Shown: positions 49,328 through 59,023 of the stretch, piece by piece
How positions within the stretch are numbered: the stretch's first letter is position 1
Layout: each line of letters opens with the position of its first letter
NCBI GenBank assembly: GCA_001939945.1
Contig: MOEB01000011.1
Coordinates: 62,001-126,000, forward strand
Direction of reading: 5' to 3'
Origin: Aerophototrophica crusticola
Lineage (GTDB): Bacteria; Pseudomonadota; Alphaproteobacteria; Azospirillales; Azospirillaceae
DNA: 64,000 nucleotides
Made by a program: the position numbers and the translations under genes
The notes under the pieces: generated by a model
The model's database searches: none
What the model was told of the DNA's origin: nothing
What the model saw: the letters and a program-made list of their open reading frames with translations, nothing else

Positions 49328-51117
49328 CCGACGCGCCCCTCTCGCTCACCGGCTTCGACATCGCCGGCATGGACCGCCGCCAGGGCGGCCGGCCGGAGCC
49401 GCGGGTACGCGTCGGCAACAAGGCGGCCGCGGCGCTGGAGCAGGGGCGCGCCCGCCTGCTGGTGACGGCGGCCATGTTCGCCATGGCCTTCGGCGCCGTG
49501 GGCGTGAAGCTGGTGGACGCCACCGTGCTGGCCGGCGGGGCGGAGCCGTCCGCCCCCCACGCCGCCGCGCGCAACGCCCACAACGGCCGGGCCGACATCG
49601 TGGACCGCAACGGGGTGCTGCTGGCCACCTCGCTGACCACCCAGTCCCTCTATGCCGACCCCAAGCTGATCCTCGACCCCATGGAGGCGGCGCAGCAGCT
49701 GGCCACCGTGCTGCCGGACCTGGACCAGAAGGCGCTGGTCGCGGACCTGAAGGCGGACAAGCGCTTCGTCTGGATCCGCCGCAACCTGGGCCCCAAGCAG
49801 CAGTATGAGATCAACCGGCTGGGCATCCCGGGCATCGCCTTCCAGCGGGAGGAGCGGCGCATCTACCCGCAGGGCAACCTGGCGGCCCACGTGGTCGGCT
49901 TCACCGGCATCGACAACCAAGGCCTGATGGGCATCGAGCAGGCCTTCGACAAGAAGCTGAAGGAGATGGACGGGCCGCTCCAGCTCTCCATCGACGTGCG
50001 CATGCAGCACATCCTGCGCAAGGAGCTGACGACCACCATCGACGACTTCCGGGCCATCGGCGCGGCCGGCATGGTCATGGACGTGAAGACCGGCGAGATC
50101 CTGGCCATGGTCAGCCTGCCGGACTTCGACCCGCACAGCCCCCCCGCCCCCATCGAGGACCAGGACCTGGACCCCCGGTTCAACCGGAACACGCTCGGCG
50201 TGTACGAGATGGGCTCCACCTTCAAGATCTTCAACACGGCCATGGCGCTGGAGTCGGGCAAGGTCCGGCTGCACGACATGTACGACACCACGCGCCCGAT
50301 CCGCATCGGCCGCTTCACCATCTCCGACTACCACCCGGTCAACCACTGGATGGACGTGCCGGACATCTTCCGCGAGTCGTCGAACATCGGCTCTGTCCGC
50401 ATGGCGGAGCAGGTGGGCCCCGCCGGCCAGAAGGATTTCATGGCCAAGCTGGGCTTCCTGAAGCCCGTCAACCTGGAGATCCCCGAGCTGGGCTGGCCCA
50501 TGGTGCCGAACCCCTGGCGCGAGGTGAACATGATGACCATCAGCTTCGGGCACGGCATGTCCGTCAGCCCGGTGCACACGGTCACCGCCGCCGCGGGCAT
50601 GGTGAACGGCGGCGTGTTCCACCCAGCCACGGTGCTGAAGCGCGAGAAGGGGGAAGAGATCCCCGGCACCCGCGTCATCAGCGAGCGGACCAGCGACGTG
50701 ATGCGCAAGCTGATGCGCCTGGTGGTCACCGAGGGCACCGCCAAGATGGCGGAGGTCCCGGGCTATGTGGTGGGCGGCAAGACCGGCACGGCGGAGAAGG
50801 TGAAGAACAAGGGCTACAGCCGGTCCAGCCGCATCTCCTCCTTCCTCGGCGCCTTCCCCATGCATGACCCGAAATACGTGGTCTATGTCATGGTGGACGA
50901 GCCCAAGGGCAGCAAGAAGACCTTCGGCTACGCCACCGGCGGCTGGGTGGGCGCCCCCACCGTGGGCCGCATCGTCCAGCAGATCGGCCCGCTGCTGGGT
51001 GTCCGGCCGGTGGACGCGCAATCGCCCGAGATCATCCAAGCCCTCGCCATAAACCCCGCGCAGGCTAAGCCCGTGACCACCCAGCTCGCCTCCTTCCCCA
51101 CGGGCGGGCAACGATGA
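49324..51117 (+). CDS. ftsI: Septal peptidoglycan transpeptidase FtsI (PBP3)
   Basis: A 597-residue class B penicillin-binding protein that crosslinks septal murein. One N-terminal membrane helix (about residues 45-65), a pedestal domain (RADIVDRNGVLLATSLTTQS), then the catalytic domain: STFK around residue 300, SSN around 354 and KTGT around 487, so the three active-site motifs are intact. It works with FtsW. ATGA overlap with ftsL and murE. Confidence 0.95.
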   Translation: MTDAPLSLTGFDIAGMDRRQGGRPEPRVRVGNKAAAALEQGRARLLVTAAMFAMAFGAVGVKLVDATVLAGGAEPSAPHAAARNAHNGRADIVDRNGVLLATSLTTQSLYADPKLILDPMEAAQQLATVLPDLDQKALVADLKADKRFVWIRRNLGPKQQYEINRLGIPGIAFQREERRIYPQGNLAAHVVGFTGIDNQGLMGIEQAFDKKLKEMDGPLQLSIDVRMQHILRKELTTTIDDFRAIGAAGMVMDVKTGEILAMVSLPDFDPHSPPAPIEDQDLDPRFNRNTLGVYEMGSTFKIFNTAMALESGKVRLHDMYDTTRPIRIGRFTISDYHPVNHWMDVPDIFRESSNIGSVRMAEQVGPAGQKDFMAKLGFLKPVNLEIPELGWPMVPNPWREVNMMTISFGHGMSVSPVHTVTAAAGMVNGGVFHPATVLKREKGEEIPGTRVISERTSDVMRKLMRLVVTEGTAKMAEVPGYVVGGKTGTAEKVKNKGYSRSSRISSFLGAFPMHDPKYVVYVMVDEPKGSKKTFGYATGGWVGAPTVGRIVQQIGPLLGVRPVDAQSPEIIQALAINPAQAKPVTTQLASFPTGGQR

Positions 51118-52589
51118 GGAGACTGTCGGAGCTCATGGCCTCACGGACCGAGATCGCCGTGTCGGCGCTGGCGCTGGAACGCGACCCGCCGATCACGGCC
51201 CTGACCGCCGACAGCCGCAAGGTGGTGCCCGGCACGCTGTTCGCAGCGTTGCCGGGCACCGCGCATGATGGGCGTGCCTTCATCCCGCAGGCCGTGGCCC
51301 AGGGCGCCGTCGCCATCCTGGCGCCCAAGGGCACCGCCCTGCCCCCGGGCTGCGAGCATGTGGCCCTGATCGAGGATGAGAACCCGCGCCGCCGCCTGGC
51401 CCTGCTGGCCGCGGCCTTCCATGCCGCCCAGCCCGCGAAGATCGCCGCCGTCACCGGCACCAACGGCAAGACCAGCACGGCCCAGTTCACCCGCCAGATC
51501 TGGGAAGGGCTGGGCCACAAGGCCGGCGCCATGGGCACGCTGGGGCTGGTGGCCCCAGGCTTCCCCCAGTCCGGCAGCCTGACCACCCCCGACCCCATCG
51601 ACCTGCACCGCACCCTGGCAGAGGTCGCCAGGGCCGGCGTCACCCACCTGGCCATGGAGGCGTCCAGCCACGGGCTGGACCAGTTCCGGCTGGACGGGGT
51701 GCTGGTCTCGTCCGCGGGCTTCACCAACCTGACCCGGGACCATCTGGACTACCACGGCACCATGGAGGCCTATTTCAAGGCCAAGGCCATGCTGTTCGAG
51801 CGGGTGATGCCCAAGGGCGCCACCGCCACCATCAACGCCGACATCCCGGAGTTCGAGCAGCTGTCCGCCCTGTGCCGGGCCCGCAAGCAGACGGTCATCG
51901 GCTTCGGCACCAATGGCAAGGAATTGCGGGTCCTGGACCTGACCCCCCTGCCCCACGGCCAGCGGCTGGAACTCGAGGTGTTCGGCAAGGCCCGGACCAT
52001 CGAGCTGCCGCTGGTGGGCCGGTTCCAGGTGTGGAACGCGCTGTGTGCCCTGGGCCTTGCCATCGGCACGGGCGAGGACCCGGAGCGGGCCGCCGACCAA
52101 CTTTCGAATTCGAAAGTGGTGCGCGGCCGGCTGGAGCTGGCGGCCACCCTGCCCAACGGGGCGGCGGTCTATGTGGATTACGCCCACACGCCGGACGGTT
52201 TGGAAACCGTATTGAAATCCTTGCGGCCCCATACCTTGGGCCGGCTGTCGGTGGTCTTCGGCTGCGGCGGCGACCGCGACCGGGGCAAGCGGCCGATGAT
52301 GGGGGAGATCGCGGCGCGGCTGGCCGACCGGGTGATCGTCACAGACGACAACCCCCGGACGGAGGTGCCGGCCAGCATCCGCGCCGCCGTGATGGAGGGC
52401 TGCCCGGGCGCCACGGAGGTGGACGACCGGGCCAAGGCCATCCGCCTGGCGGTGGGTGAGCTGGGGCCGGGCGACGTGCTGGTCGTCGCCGGCAAGGGGC
52501 ATGAGCAGGGGCAGATCATCGGGACCGAGGTCCGCCCCTTCGACGACGCCACGGTGGCCCGCGCCGCGGTGGCGGAGATCTTGGGATAG
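51114..52589 (+). CDS. murE: UDP-MurNAc-tripeptide synthetase MurE
   Basis: A 491-residue Mur ligase adding the third residue of the stem peptide. GTNGKTS (about 120-126) binds ATP; the DNPR motif in VIVTDDNPRTEVP marks the meso-diaminopimelate-specific form. Near residue 330 the gene contains the 18-bp palindrome ACTTTCGAATTCGAAAGT, read as LSNSKV, just before the conserved GRLEL segment, so the motif is carried within an essential enzyme without loss of the frame. ATGA overlap with ftsI. Confidence 0.96.
   Translation: MRRLSELMASRTEIAVSALALERDPPITALTADSRKVVPGTLFAALPGTAHDGRAFIPQAVAQGAVAILAPKGTALPPGCEHVALIEDENPRRRLALLAAAFHAAQPAKIAAVTGTNGKTSTAQFTRQIWEGLGHKAGAMGTLGLVAPGFPQSGSLTTPDPIDLHRTLAEVARAGVTHLAMEASSHGLDQFRLDGVLVSSAGFTNLTRDHLDYHGTMEAYFKAKAMLFERVMPKGATATINADIPEFEQLSALCRARKQTVIGFGTNGKELRVLDLTPLPHGQRLELEVFGKARTIELPLVGRFQVWNALCALGLAIGTGEDPERAADQLSNSKVVRGRLELAATLPNGAAVYVDYAHTPDGLETVLKSLRPHTLGRLSVVFGCGGDRDRGKRPMMGEIAARLADRVIVTDDNPRTEVPASIRAAVMEGCPGATEVDDRAKAIRLAVGELGPGDVLVVAGKGHEQGQIIGTEVRPFDDATVARAAVAEILG
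52100..52117. promoter_or_regulatory. 18-bp palindrome ACTTTCGAATTCGAAAGT, copy 3 (inside murE)
   Basis: Identical over all 18 bp to the intergenic copy at 3750-3767, here translated as LSNSKV in murE. Confidence 0.7.
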
Positions 52590-52605
52590 GGCAGGAGTTG
52601 ACGGC

Positions 52606-54084
52606 ATGAAGACGGCATCCGGCACCGACATCCTGTGGACCGCGGCAGACGCGGCGGCCGCCACCAACGGCCGCCACCCGTCCGGACGAACGCCGGGGCG
52701 CTGGGTGGCGACCGGCGTGTCGATCGACAGCCGGACCGTCCAGCCGGGCGACCTGTTCGTGGCGCTCCGCGGCCCGAACTTCGACGGCACCGCCTTCGTC
52801 GCCGACGCCCTGGCAAAGGGCGCCGCGGCGGCCATCGTCCCCGCCGTCCCGCCGGGACTGCCGGCCGACGCGCCCCTGCTTCTGGTGGAGGACGGCCTCA
52901 CCGCGTTGGAGGACCTTGGCCGCGTCAGCCGCCTGAACCTGCGGGGCAAGGTCATCGCCGTCACCGGCAGCGTCGGCAAGACCGGCACCAAGGAGGCGCT
53001 GAAGGCCTGCCTGGACAGCCAGGGCAAGACCTATGCGACCACCGGCAACCTGAACAACCACATGGGCGTGCCGCTGACCCTGGCCCGCATGCCCGTGGAC
53101 AGCGACTATGCCATCATCGAGTTGGGCATGAACCATGCGGGGGAGATCGGGCCCCTGTCGCGCATGGTGAAGCCCGACGTGGCCATCATAACCACGGTGG
53201 AGGCCGTCCACCTGGAGTTCTTCAGCAGCGTCGAGGGGATCGCCGACGCCAAGGCGGAGATCTTCGAGGGGATGGACCCCAACGGCACCGCCATCCTGAA
53301 CCGGGACAACCCCCACTTCGCCCGGCTGCTGGCCGCGGCCCGGACGCAAGGCCTGACCAAGGTCTGGAGCTTCGGCGCCCATGACCAGGCGGACGCGCGG
53401 CTGGTGGATTGCTCCCTGCACGCCACCTCCTCCGCCGTCACCGCGGACATCAGGGGGGAGCGGGTGCAGTACTGCCTGTCCCTGCCCGGCCGTCACCATG
53501 TGCTGAACAGCCTGGGCGTCCTGCTGGCGGTGAAGGCCGCGGGCGGGGACGTGGGCAGCGCCGCCCGCGGCTTGTCCCAGTTGCAGGCCATCAAGGGCCG
53601 CGGCATGCGCCGGCGGGTGCAACTGTCCAAGGGCAGCTTCACCCTGATCGATGAGAGCTACAACGCAAGCCCGGTCAGCGTGGCGGCGTCGGCCACCGTG
53701 CTGGGCAAGACCGACCCGGGCGCCGGGGGCCGACGCATCGCCGTGCTGGGCGACATGCGGGAGCTGGGCGGCCAGGGCGCCAGCCTGCACGCCGGCTTGG
53801 CCGAGCCGTTCAAGGCCGCGGGCGCCGACCTTGTGTTCTGTTGTGGACCACTGATGCGCCACCTTTTTGACCGCTTGCCCGCCGCCATGCGCGGGCGGCA
53901 TACGGACGACAGCGCCAGCCTGGCCCCCCTCGTCGCGGACGCCGTCCGGGCCGGGGACGTGGTCATGGTCAAGGGCTCCGCCGGCAGCCGCATGGGTGCG
54001 GTGGTGGAGGCCCTGCTGGCGCTGGACCACGACAACCAGGCGACCCGCGCCGACGCGCCCGCCATGGCCGCTTCGGGCACCTAA
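52606..54084 (+). CDS. murF: UDP-MurNAc-tripeptide-D-Ala-D-Ala ligase MurF
   Basis: A 492-residue Mur ligase adding D-Ala-D-Ala. The P-loop reads VTGSVGKTGTKEAL (S/T form typical of MurF), ELGMNHAGEIGPLSRMVKPD follows, and IDESYNASPVS is the third signature. The ATG at 52606 follows GCAGGAG; 16 bp separate it from murE, one of the few non-overlapping junctions in the cluster. Confidence 0.95.
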   Translation: MKTASGTDILWTAADAAAATNGRHPSGRTPGRWVATGVSIDSRTVQPGDLFVALRGPNFDGTAFVADALAKGAAAAIVPAVPPGLPADAPLLLVEDGLTALEDLGRVSRLNLRGKVIAVTGSVGKTGTKEALKACLDSQGKTYATTGNLNNHMGVPLTLARMPVDSDYAIIELGMNHAGEIGPLSRMVKPDVAIITTVEAVHLEFFSSVEGIADAKAEIFEGMDPNGTAILNRDNPHFARLLAAARTQGLTKVWSFGAHDQADARLVDCSLHATSSAVTADIRGERVQYCLSLPGRHHVLNSLGVLLAVKAAGGDVGSAARGLSQLQAIKGRGMRRRVQLSKGSFTLIDESYNASPVSVAASATVLGKTDPGAGGRRIAVLGDMRELGGQGASLHAGLAEPFKAAGADLVFCCGPLMRHLFDRLPAAMRGRHTDDSASLAPLVADAVRAGDVVMVKGSAGSRMGAVVEALLALDHDNQATRADAPAMAASGT

Positions 54085-54093
54085 GAGACGAGA

Positions 54094-55179
54094 ATGCTGT
54101 ACAACCTGCTGTATCCCTGGGCGGATGAATTCCAGCTCTTCAACCTGTTCCGGTACATCACCTTCCGGACGGGTGGGGCCATCCTGACGTCGCTGGTCAT
54201 CAGCTTCGTCATCGGCCCGCATGTGATCCGCTGGCTGAAGTCCGTCCAGGGCAGCGGGCAGCCCATCCGGGAGCAGTACCTGGAGACCCACCTGAAGAAG
54301 AAGGGCACGCCCACCATGGGCGGGCTGATGATCATGATCGCCGTGATCGTCAGCACCCTGCTGTGGGTGGACCTGACCAACACCTATACCTGGATCGTCT
54401 TGCTGGTGACCGTGGGCTTCGGGCTCGTGGGCTTCGGCGACGACTTCCTGAAGCTGACCAAGCGCAACACCGCCGGCCTGTCCAGCAAGGCCAAGATGGC
54501 CGGCACCATCGTCGTGGCCGTGGCCGCGGTGGGCTGGTACATGGCGGCCACCCCCTCCCCCCTCGACACCGGGCTGGCGCTGCCCTTCTTCAAGGACATC
54601 GCCCTGAACCTGGGCTGGTTCTTCGTGCCCTTCGCCGTGGTGGTGATCATCGGGTCCAGCCATGCCGTGAACCTGACGGACGGGCTGGACGGGCTGGCCA
54701 CCGTGCCGATCATGATCGCCGCCGCCTGCTTCGCCCTGATCGCCTATCTCTGCGGCAACGTCATCTTCTCCAACTACCTGGGCATCCAGCACGTGCCCGG
54801 CACGGGTGAGCTGGCGGTGTTCTGCGGCGCGCTGGTGGGGGCCGGCCTGGGCTTCCTGTGGTTCAACGCCCCACCGGCCATGGTCTTCATGGGCGACACC
54901 GGGTCCCTTTCCGTGGGCGGCGCCCTGGGCGCCATCGCCGTGATCACCAAGCATGAGATCGTGCTGGCCATCGTCGGCGGCCTGTTCGTGCTGGAGGCGC
55001 TGTCGGTGATGATCCAGGTGGCCAGCTTCAAGCTGACCGGCAAGCGCGTCTTCCGGATGGCCCCCATCCACCACCACTTCGAGAAGAAGGGCTGGTCGGA
55101 GCCGACGGTGGTCATCCGCTTCTGGATCATCGCGGTGATCCTGGCCCTGGTGGGCCTCTCCACCCTCAAGCTGCGCTGA
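54094..55179 (+). CDS. mraY: Phospho-MurNAc-pentapeptide translocase MraY
   Basis: A 361-residue integral membrane enzyme with ten helices that makes lipid I from UDP-MurNAc-pentapeptide and undecaprenyl phosphate. [12 protein letters not shown] near the N-terminus, FGDDFLKL, and [14 protein letters not shown] (magnesium-binding Asp pair), then [20 protein letters not shown], are the diagnostic loops. Nine bp after murF. Confidence 0.97.
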   Translation: MLYNLLYPWADEFQLFNLFRYITFRTGGAILTSLVISFVIGPHVIRWLKSVQGSGQPIREQYLETHLKKKGTPTMGGLMIMIAVIVSTLLWVDLTNTYTWIVLLVTVGFGLVGFGDDFLKLTKRNTAGLSSKAKMAGTIVVAVAAVGWYMAATPSPLDTGLALPFFKDIALNLGWFFVPFAVVVIIGSSHAVNLTDGLDGLATVPIMIAAACFALIAYLCGNVIFSNYLGIQHVPGTGELAVFCGALVGAGLGFLWFNAPPAMVFMGDTGSLSVGGALGAIAVITKHEIVLAIVGGLFVLEALSVMIQVASFKLTGKRVFRMAPIHHHFEKKGWSEPTVVIRFWIIAVILALVGLSTLKLR

Positions 55180-55188
55180 GGGGGCGGG

Positions 55189-56580
55189 ATGATCGACCTC
55201 TCCGCCCTGAAGGGACAGCGTTATGCGGTGATGGGCCTCGCCCGCTCCGGCCTGACGGCCGCCCGCGCCCTGGCCGCCGGCGGGGCGGAGGTGCTGGCCT
55301 GGGACGACGGCGCCGCCGGCCGTGAGGCCGCGACGAAGGCCGGCATCGCCTTGACGGACCTGCACAGCGCCGACCTGTCCGGCGTGGCCGCTTTGGTCCT
55401 GTCCCCCGGCATCCCCCACACCTTCCCCGCCCCCCACTCGGTGGCGGCACGGGCCAAGGCGGCCGGCGTTCCCATCATCGGCGACGTGGAGCTGCTGCGG
55501 CGGGCCCAACCGGACGCCACCTACCTCGGCATCACGGGCACCAACGGCAAGTCCACCACCACCGCCCTCACCGGCCACATCCTGAAGGAGGTTGGCCTGC
55601 GGGTTGAGGTGGGCGGGAACCTGGGCATCCCCGTCCTGTCCTTCGCCCCCTTGGGCAAGGGCGACGTGTACGTGCTGGAGATGTCCAGCTACCAGCTTGA
55701 GCTGACCCCCAGCCTGGGCTTCGACGCGGCGGTGCTGCTTAACATCACCCCGGACCACCTTGACCGCCATGGCGGGATGGACGGGTATGTGGCGGCCAAG
55801 CGGCTGGCGTTCCAGCCCGGCGCCCCCGCCCCTGTCGCCATCCTGGGCATCGACGACCCGCACACCGCGGCCATGGCCGACGCGCTGGAGGCGGAGGGCG
55901 GGCGTACCGTCATCCGGATCAGCGCCGAGCAGCATGTCCCGAACGGCATCTCCGCCCCCGACGGTATCCTGATGGATGGGGGTACCCGGATCATCGACCT
56001 GCGCGACTGCCCCGCCCTGCCCGGCCGGCACAATTGGCAGAACGCCTGCGCCGCCTATGCCCTGTGCCGCGCCGCCGGCGTGGGCGCGGAAGCCATCGCC
56101 GCGGCAATGCGCACCTTCCCGGGCCTCGCCCACCGGCAGCAGCTGGTGGCGACCCTGGACGGGGTGCGGTTCATCAATGACAGCAAGGCCACCAACGCCG
56201 ACGCCGCGGCCAAGGCCCTGGCCTGCTACGCCCCCATCTATTGGATCCTGGGCGGCAAGCCCAAGGACACCGGGCTGGAGGGGCTGGATGGCTTCATGCC
56301 CAACGTGGCCCGCGCCTTCCTGATCGGGGAGGCGACGGAGGACTTCGCCGCGTGGCTGTCCGCCCGCGGCGTGGCGTTCGAGCGCTGCGGGACCATGGCG
56401 AACGCCGTCCCCGCCGCCCATGCCGCCGCGGCCAAGGACCCCGCGGGCAAGGCCGTGGTGCTGCTGTCCCCGGCCTGCGCCAGTTTCGACCAGTACCCGA
56501 ACTTCGAGGTCCGCGGCGACGACTTCGTCCGCCAGGTCCGGGCCTTGGCCAACGACAAGAACCAGGGGGCGCCCGCATGA
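55189..56580 (+). CDS. murD: UDP-MurNAc-L-alanine-D-glutamate ligase MurD
   Basis: A 463-residue Mur ligase adding D-glutamate. GTNGKSTTTALTGH is the ATP loop, followed by GGNLGIPVL, EMSSYQLELTP and the FINDSKATNADAAAKALACY segment. Ends in ATGA with ftsW. Confidence 0.95.
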   Translation: MIDLSALKGQRYAVMGLARSGLTAARALAAGGAEVLAWDDGAAGREAATKAGIALTDLHSADLSGVAALVLSPGIPHTFPAPHSVAARAKAAGVPIIGDVELLRRAQPDATYLGITGTNGKSTTTALTGHILKEVGLRVEVGGNLGIPVLSFAPLGKGDVYVLEMSSYQLELTPSLGFDAAVLLNITPDHLDRHGGMDGYVAAKRLAFQPGAPAPVAILGIDDPHTAAMADALEAEGGRTVIRISAEQHVPNGISAPDGILMDGGTRIIDLRDCPALPGRHNWQNACAAYALCRAAGVGAEAIAAAMRTFPGLAHRQQLVATLDGVRFINDSKATNADAAAKALACYAPIYWILGGKPKDTGLEGLDGFMPNVARAFLIGEATEDFAAWLSARGVAFERCGTMANAVPAAHAAAAKDPAGKAVVLLSPACASFDQYPNFEVRGDDFVRQVRALANDKNQGAPA

Positions 56581-57701
56581 TGTCCTTCGCCCGCACCGAC
56601 CATTCCATCCTGGGCCGCTGGTGGTGGACGGTGGACCGCTGGACCCTGGCTGCCGTGGTGCTGATCGCCGTCATCGGCGTGGTGCTGATCCAGGCCGCCA
56701 GCCCCGCGGTGGCGGAGCGCATCGGCCTCAGCACCTTCCACTTCATCGAGCGGCACCTGATGGTGCTGTTGCCGTCCCTGGGCCTGGTCTTCGCCGTCAG
56801 CCTGTTGAGCCCCCGCGGGGTGCGCCGGCTGTCGGTGATCATGTTCCTGGCAGCGGCCCTCGGGGTGTTCCTGACCCTGTTCATCGGCATGGAGATCAAG
56901 GGCGCCACCCGGTGGCTGCACGTCCCCGGCCTGTCCATCCAGCCGTCTGAGTTCCTGAAGCCCGCCTTCGCCGTGGTGGCCGCCTGGCTGTTCGCCCTGC
57001 AGAAGAACCAGGAGAACTTCCCCGGCATGGCCATCTGCGTCGGGCTCTGGGCCCTTTGCGTGCTGCTGCTGATGAGCCAGCCCGACCTGGGCCAGACCTT
57101 CGTCGTCACCGCCGTCTTCGCCGGCCAGTTCTTCCTGGCGGGACTGCCCATCATCCTGGTGGCCATCCTGGTGGTGCTCGGCGTGTCCGGCCTGGTCAGC
57201 GCCTATTTCCTGTTCGACCACGTGAAGAGCCGCGTGGACCGCTTCCTGGACCCTGCCGCCGGCGACAATTACCAGGTCGCCCGGTCGCTTGAGGCTTTCG
57301 AGAACGGCGGCCTTTGGGGCACCGGCCCGGGCCAGGGGACGGTGAAGATGTCCATCCCCGACAGCCATGCGGACTTCATCTTCTCCGTGGCGGGGGAGGA
57401 GTTGGGGCTGATCTTCTGCGTCATCATCATCCTGCTGTTCGCCTTCGTCGTGCTGCGCAGCTTCATGCGCGCCCACAACGACCAGAGCCTGTTCGTCATG
57501 CTGGCCGCCGCCGGCCTGACCATGCAGTTCGGCCTGCAGGCCTTCATCAACATGGCGTCCAGCCTGCACCTGATGCCCACCAAGGGCATGACCCTGCCCT
57601 TCATCAGCTATGGCGGCTCGTCCCTGATCGCGCTGGGCATCGGCATGGGCATGCTGCTGGCCCTGACCCGCAGGCGCTTCGGCGCGGGGGAGGCCACGTG
57701 A
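56577..57701 (+). CDS. ftsW: Septal peptidoglycan polymerase FtsW
   Basis: A 374-residue SEDS glycosyltransferase with about ten helices, paired with FtsI. GATRWLHVPGLSIQPSEFLK and, near the end, LHLMPTKGMTLPFISYGGSS are the family signatures; the conserved Asp of the VDRFLDP region is present. The ATG at 56577 overlaps murD by ATGA and is preferred to a longer open frame. Confidence 0.94.
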   Translation: MMSFARTDHSILGRWWWTVDRWTLAAVVLIAVIGVVLIQAASPAVAERIGLSTFHFIERHLMVLLPSLGLVFAVSLLSPRGVRRLSVIMFLAAALGVFLTLFIGMEIKGATRWLHVPGLSIQPSEFLKPAFAVVAAWLFALQKNQENFPGMAICVGLWALCVLLLMSQPDLGQTFVVTAVFAGQFFLAGLPIILVAILVVLGVSGLVSAYFLFDHVKSRVDRFLDPAAGDNYQVARSLEAFENGGLWGTGPGQGTVKMSIPDSHADFIFSVAGEELGLIFCVIIILLFAFVVLRSFMRAHNDQSLFVMLAAAGLTMQFGLQAFINMASSLHLMPTKGMTLPFISYGGSSLIALGIGMGMLLALTRRRFGAGEAT

Positions 57702-58828
57702 GCCAAGGCCCCGTCATCCTGGCCGCCGGGGGCACCGGCGGGCACATGTTCCCGGCGGAAGCGCTGGCGCGGGAGCTGCTGGACCGCGGCCGGGACGTGG
57801 TGCTGGTGACCGACATCCGCGGCAAGGCCTTCGGCGATGCCCTGCCCGCCGTGCGGGTGGAGCGCATCCGCGCCGCCACCGCCGCCCCGGGCATCGTGGG
57901 CAAGGTCCGCATGGTGGTGGAGCTGGTGGCCGGCACGGCCCAGGCCCGCACCCTGTTGCGCAGCCTGAAACCGTCCCTGGTGGTGGGCTTCGGCGGCTAT
58001 CCTTCCGTCCCCACCGTGTTCGCCGCCCAGCAGGCGGGCATCCCCACCGTGCTGCATGAGCAGAACGCCGTGCTGGGCCGGGCCAACAAGCTGCTGGCCG
58101 GCAAGGCCCGCCTGATCTGCACCAGCTTCCCCGAGGTGAAGGGCCTGGGTGCGGCCGACGGGCGCCGCATCGTCCGCACCGGCAACCCGGTGCGCCCGGC
58201 CATCCTGTCCTTGCGGGACTGCCCCTACCCCGCCCCCTGCCACCAGGGCCCGCTGAACCTGCTGGTCACCGGCGGCAGCCAGGGGGCCAGCGTGTTCGGG
58301 GAGGTGGTTCCCCGCGCCATCGCCATGCTGCCGGAGGCCACCCGCCTGCGCCTGAAGGTCGTGCAGCAGGCCAGGCCGGAGAACATCAACGAGGCCCGCG
58401 ACGCCTATGTGAAGATGGGCGTGGACGCCACCCTGGCGCCCTTCTTCAAGGACATGCCGGATCGCTTGGCCCATTGCCACCTGATGATCGGCCGGTCCGG
58501 CGCCGGCACGGTGGCGGAGCTGTCGGTGGCGGGCCGCCCCGCCATCCTGGTGCCCTACCCCCACGCCATGGACGACCACCAGGCCGCCAACGCCAAGTCC
58601 ATCGAGGCAGCCGGCGGCGCCTGGGTCATGCCCCAGAACGGCAGCTTCTCACCGGAAGCGCTGGCACGGAAGCTGGAGGCCCTGTTCGCCGACCCCCATG
58701 CGTTGACGGAGGCCGCGAAGGCCGCGGCATCCTGGGGCATCCCGGATGCCGCCCAGCGGCTGGCGGACGCGGTGCTGCGGCTGGTCGCCGCCGATGGCGG
58801 CAGTGGGAGCGGGGAGATGGCGGCATGA
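57698..58828 (+). CDS. murG: UDP-GlcNAc:lipid I transferase MurG
   Basis: A 376-residue GT28 enzyme adding GlcNAc to lipid I to give lipid II at the cytoplasmic membrane face. AAGGTGGHMFPAEALA at residues 9-24, LHEQNAVLGRANKLLA, VTGGSQGASVFGEVVP and GRSGAGTVAELSVAGRPAIL are its signature segments. It starts at a GTG overlapping the ftsW stop (GTGA). It ends in ATGA with the next small gene. Confidence 0.95.
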   Translation: MSQGPVILAAGGTGGHMFPAEALARELLDRGRDVVLVTDIRGKAFGDALPAVRVERIRAATAAPGIVGKVRMVVELVAGTAQARTLLRSLKPSLVVGFGGYPSVPTVFAAQQAGIPTVLHEQNAVLGRANKLLAGKARLICTSFPEVKGLGAADGRRIVRTGNPVRPAILSLRDCPYPAPCHQGPLNLLVTGGSQGASVFGEVVPRAIAMLPEATRLRLKVVQQARPENINEARDAYVKMGVDATLAPFFKDMPDRLAHCHLMIGRSGAGTVAELSVAGRPAILVPYPHAMDDHQAANAKSIEAAGGAWVMPQNGSFSPEALARKLEALFADPHALTEAAKAAASWGIPDAAQRLADAVLRLVAADGGSGSGEMAA

Positions 58829-59019
58829 GCATCCATCCCGCTTTCCATCCCGCCCTGCCCCCGATCCACGAATTGGTGGGCCGCTTCCCCCTGCTGGTGG
58901 GTGACATCAGGGGTGAAGACGTGGTTTCTGCGCCCCCCGGCCCGGCGCTGCCGGACGCCGACAGCTTCGACCCCTGCCTTGACGACCTGACCGGCCCGTT
59001 GCCGGATTTCCTGGAGTGA
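58825..59019 (+). CDS. Small unknown protein between murG and murC
   Basis: A 64-residue reading frame. The ATG overlaps the murG stop as ATGA, and the stop lies 4 bp before the murC start, so it sits squarely inside the operon. By my hand count about 83 percent of third positions are G or C, like its neighbours. The peptide has a hydrophobic middle ([12 protein letters not shown]) and an acidic, proline-rich C-terminus ([16 protein letters not shown]). No membrane segment long enough, no signal peptide. I do not recognise it. Co-translation with murG suggests a link to precursor synthesis, which is inference. Confidence 0.6.
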   Translation: MSIHPAFHPALPPIHELVGRFPLLVGDIRGEDVVSAPPGPALPDADSFDPCLDDLTGPLPDFLE

Positions 59020-59023
59020 CGCC

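Noticed and set aside
52516-56421. A 1301-residue minus-strand frame opposite murF, mraY and murD.
   Set aside because: Shadow frame; all three essential genes on the plus strand are complete and overlap their neighbours in the normal operon order.
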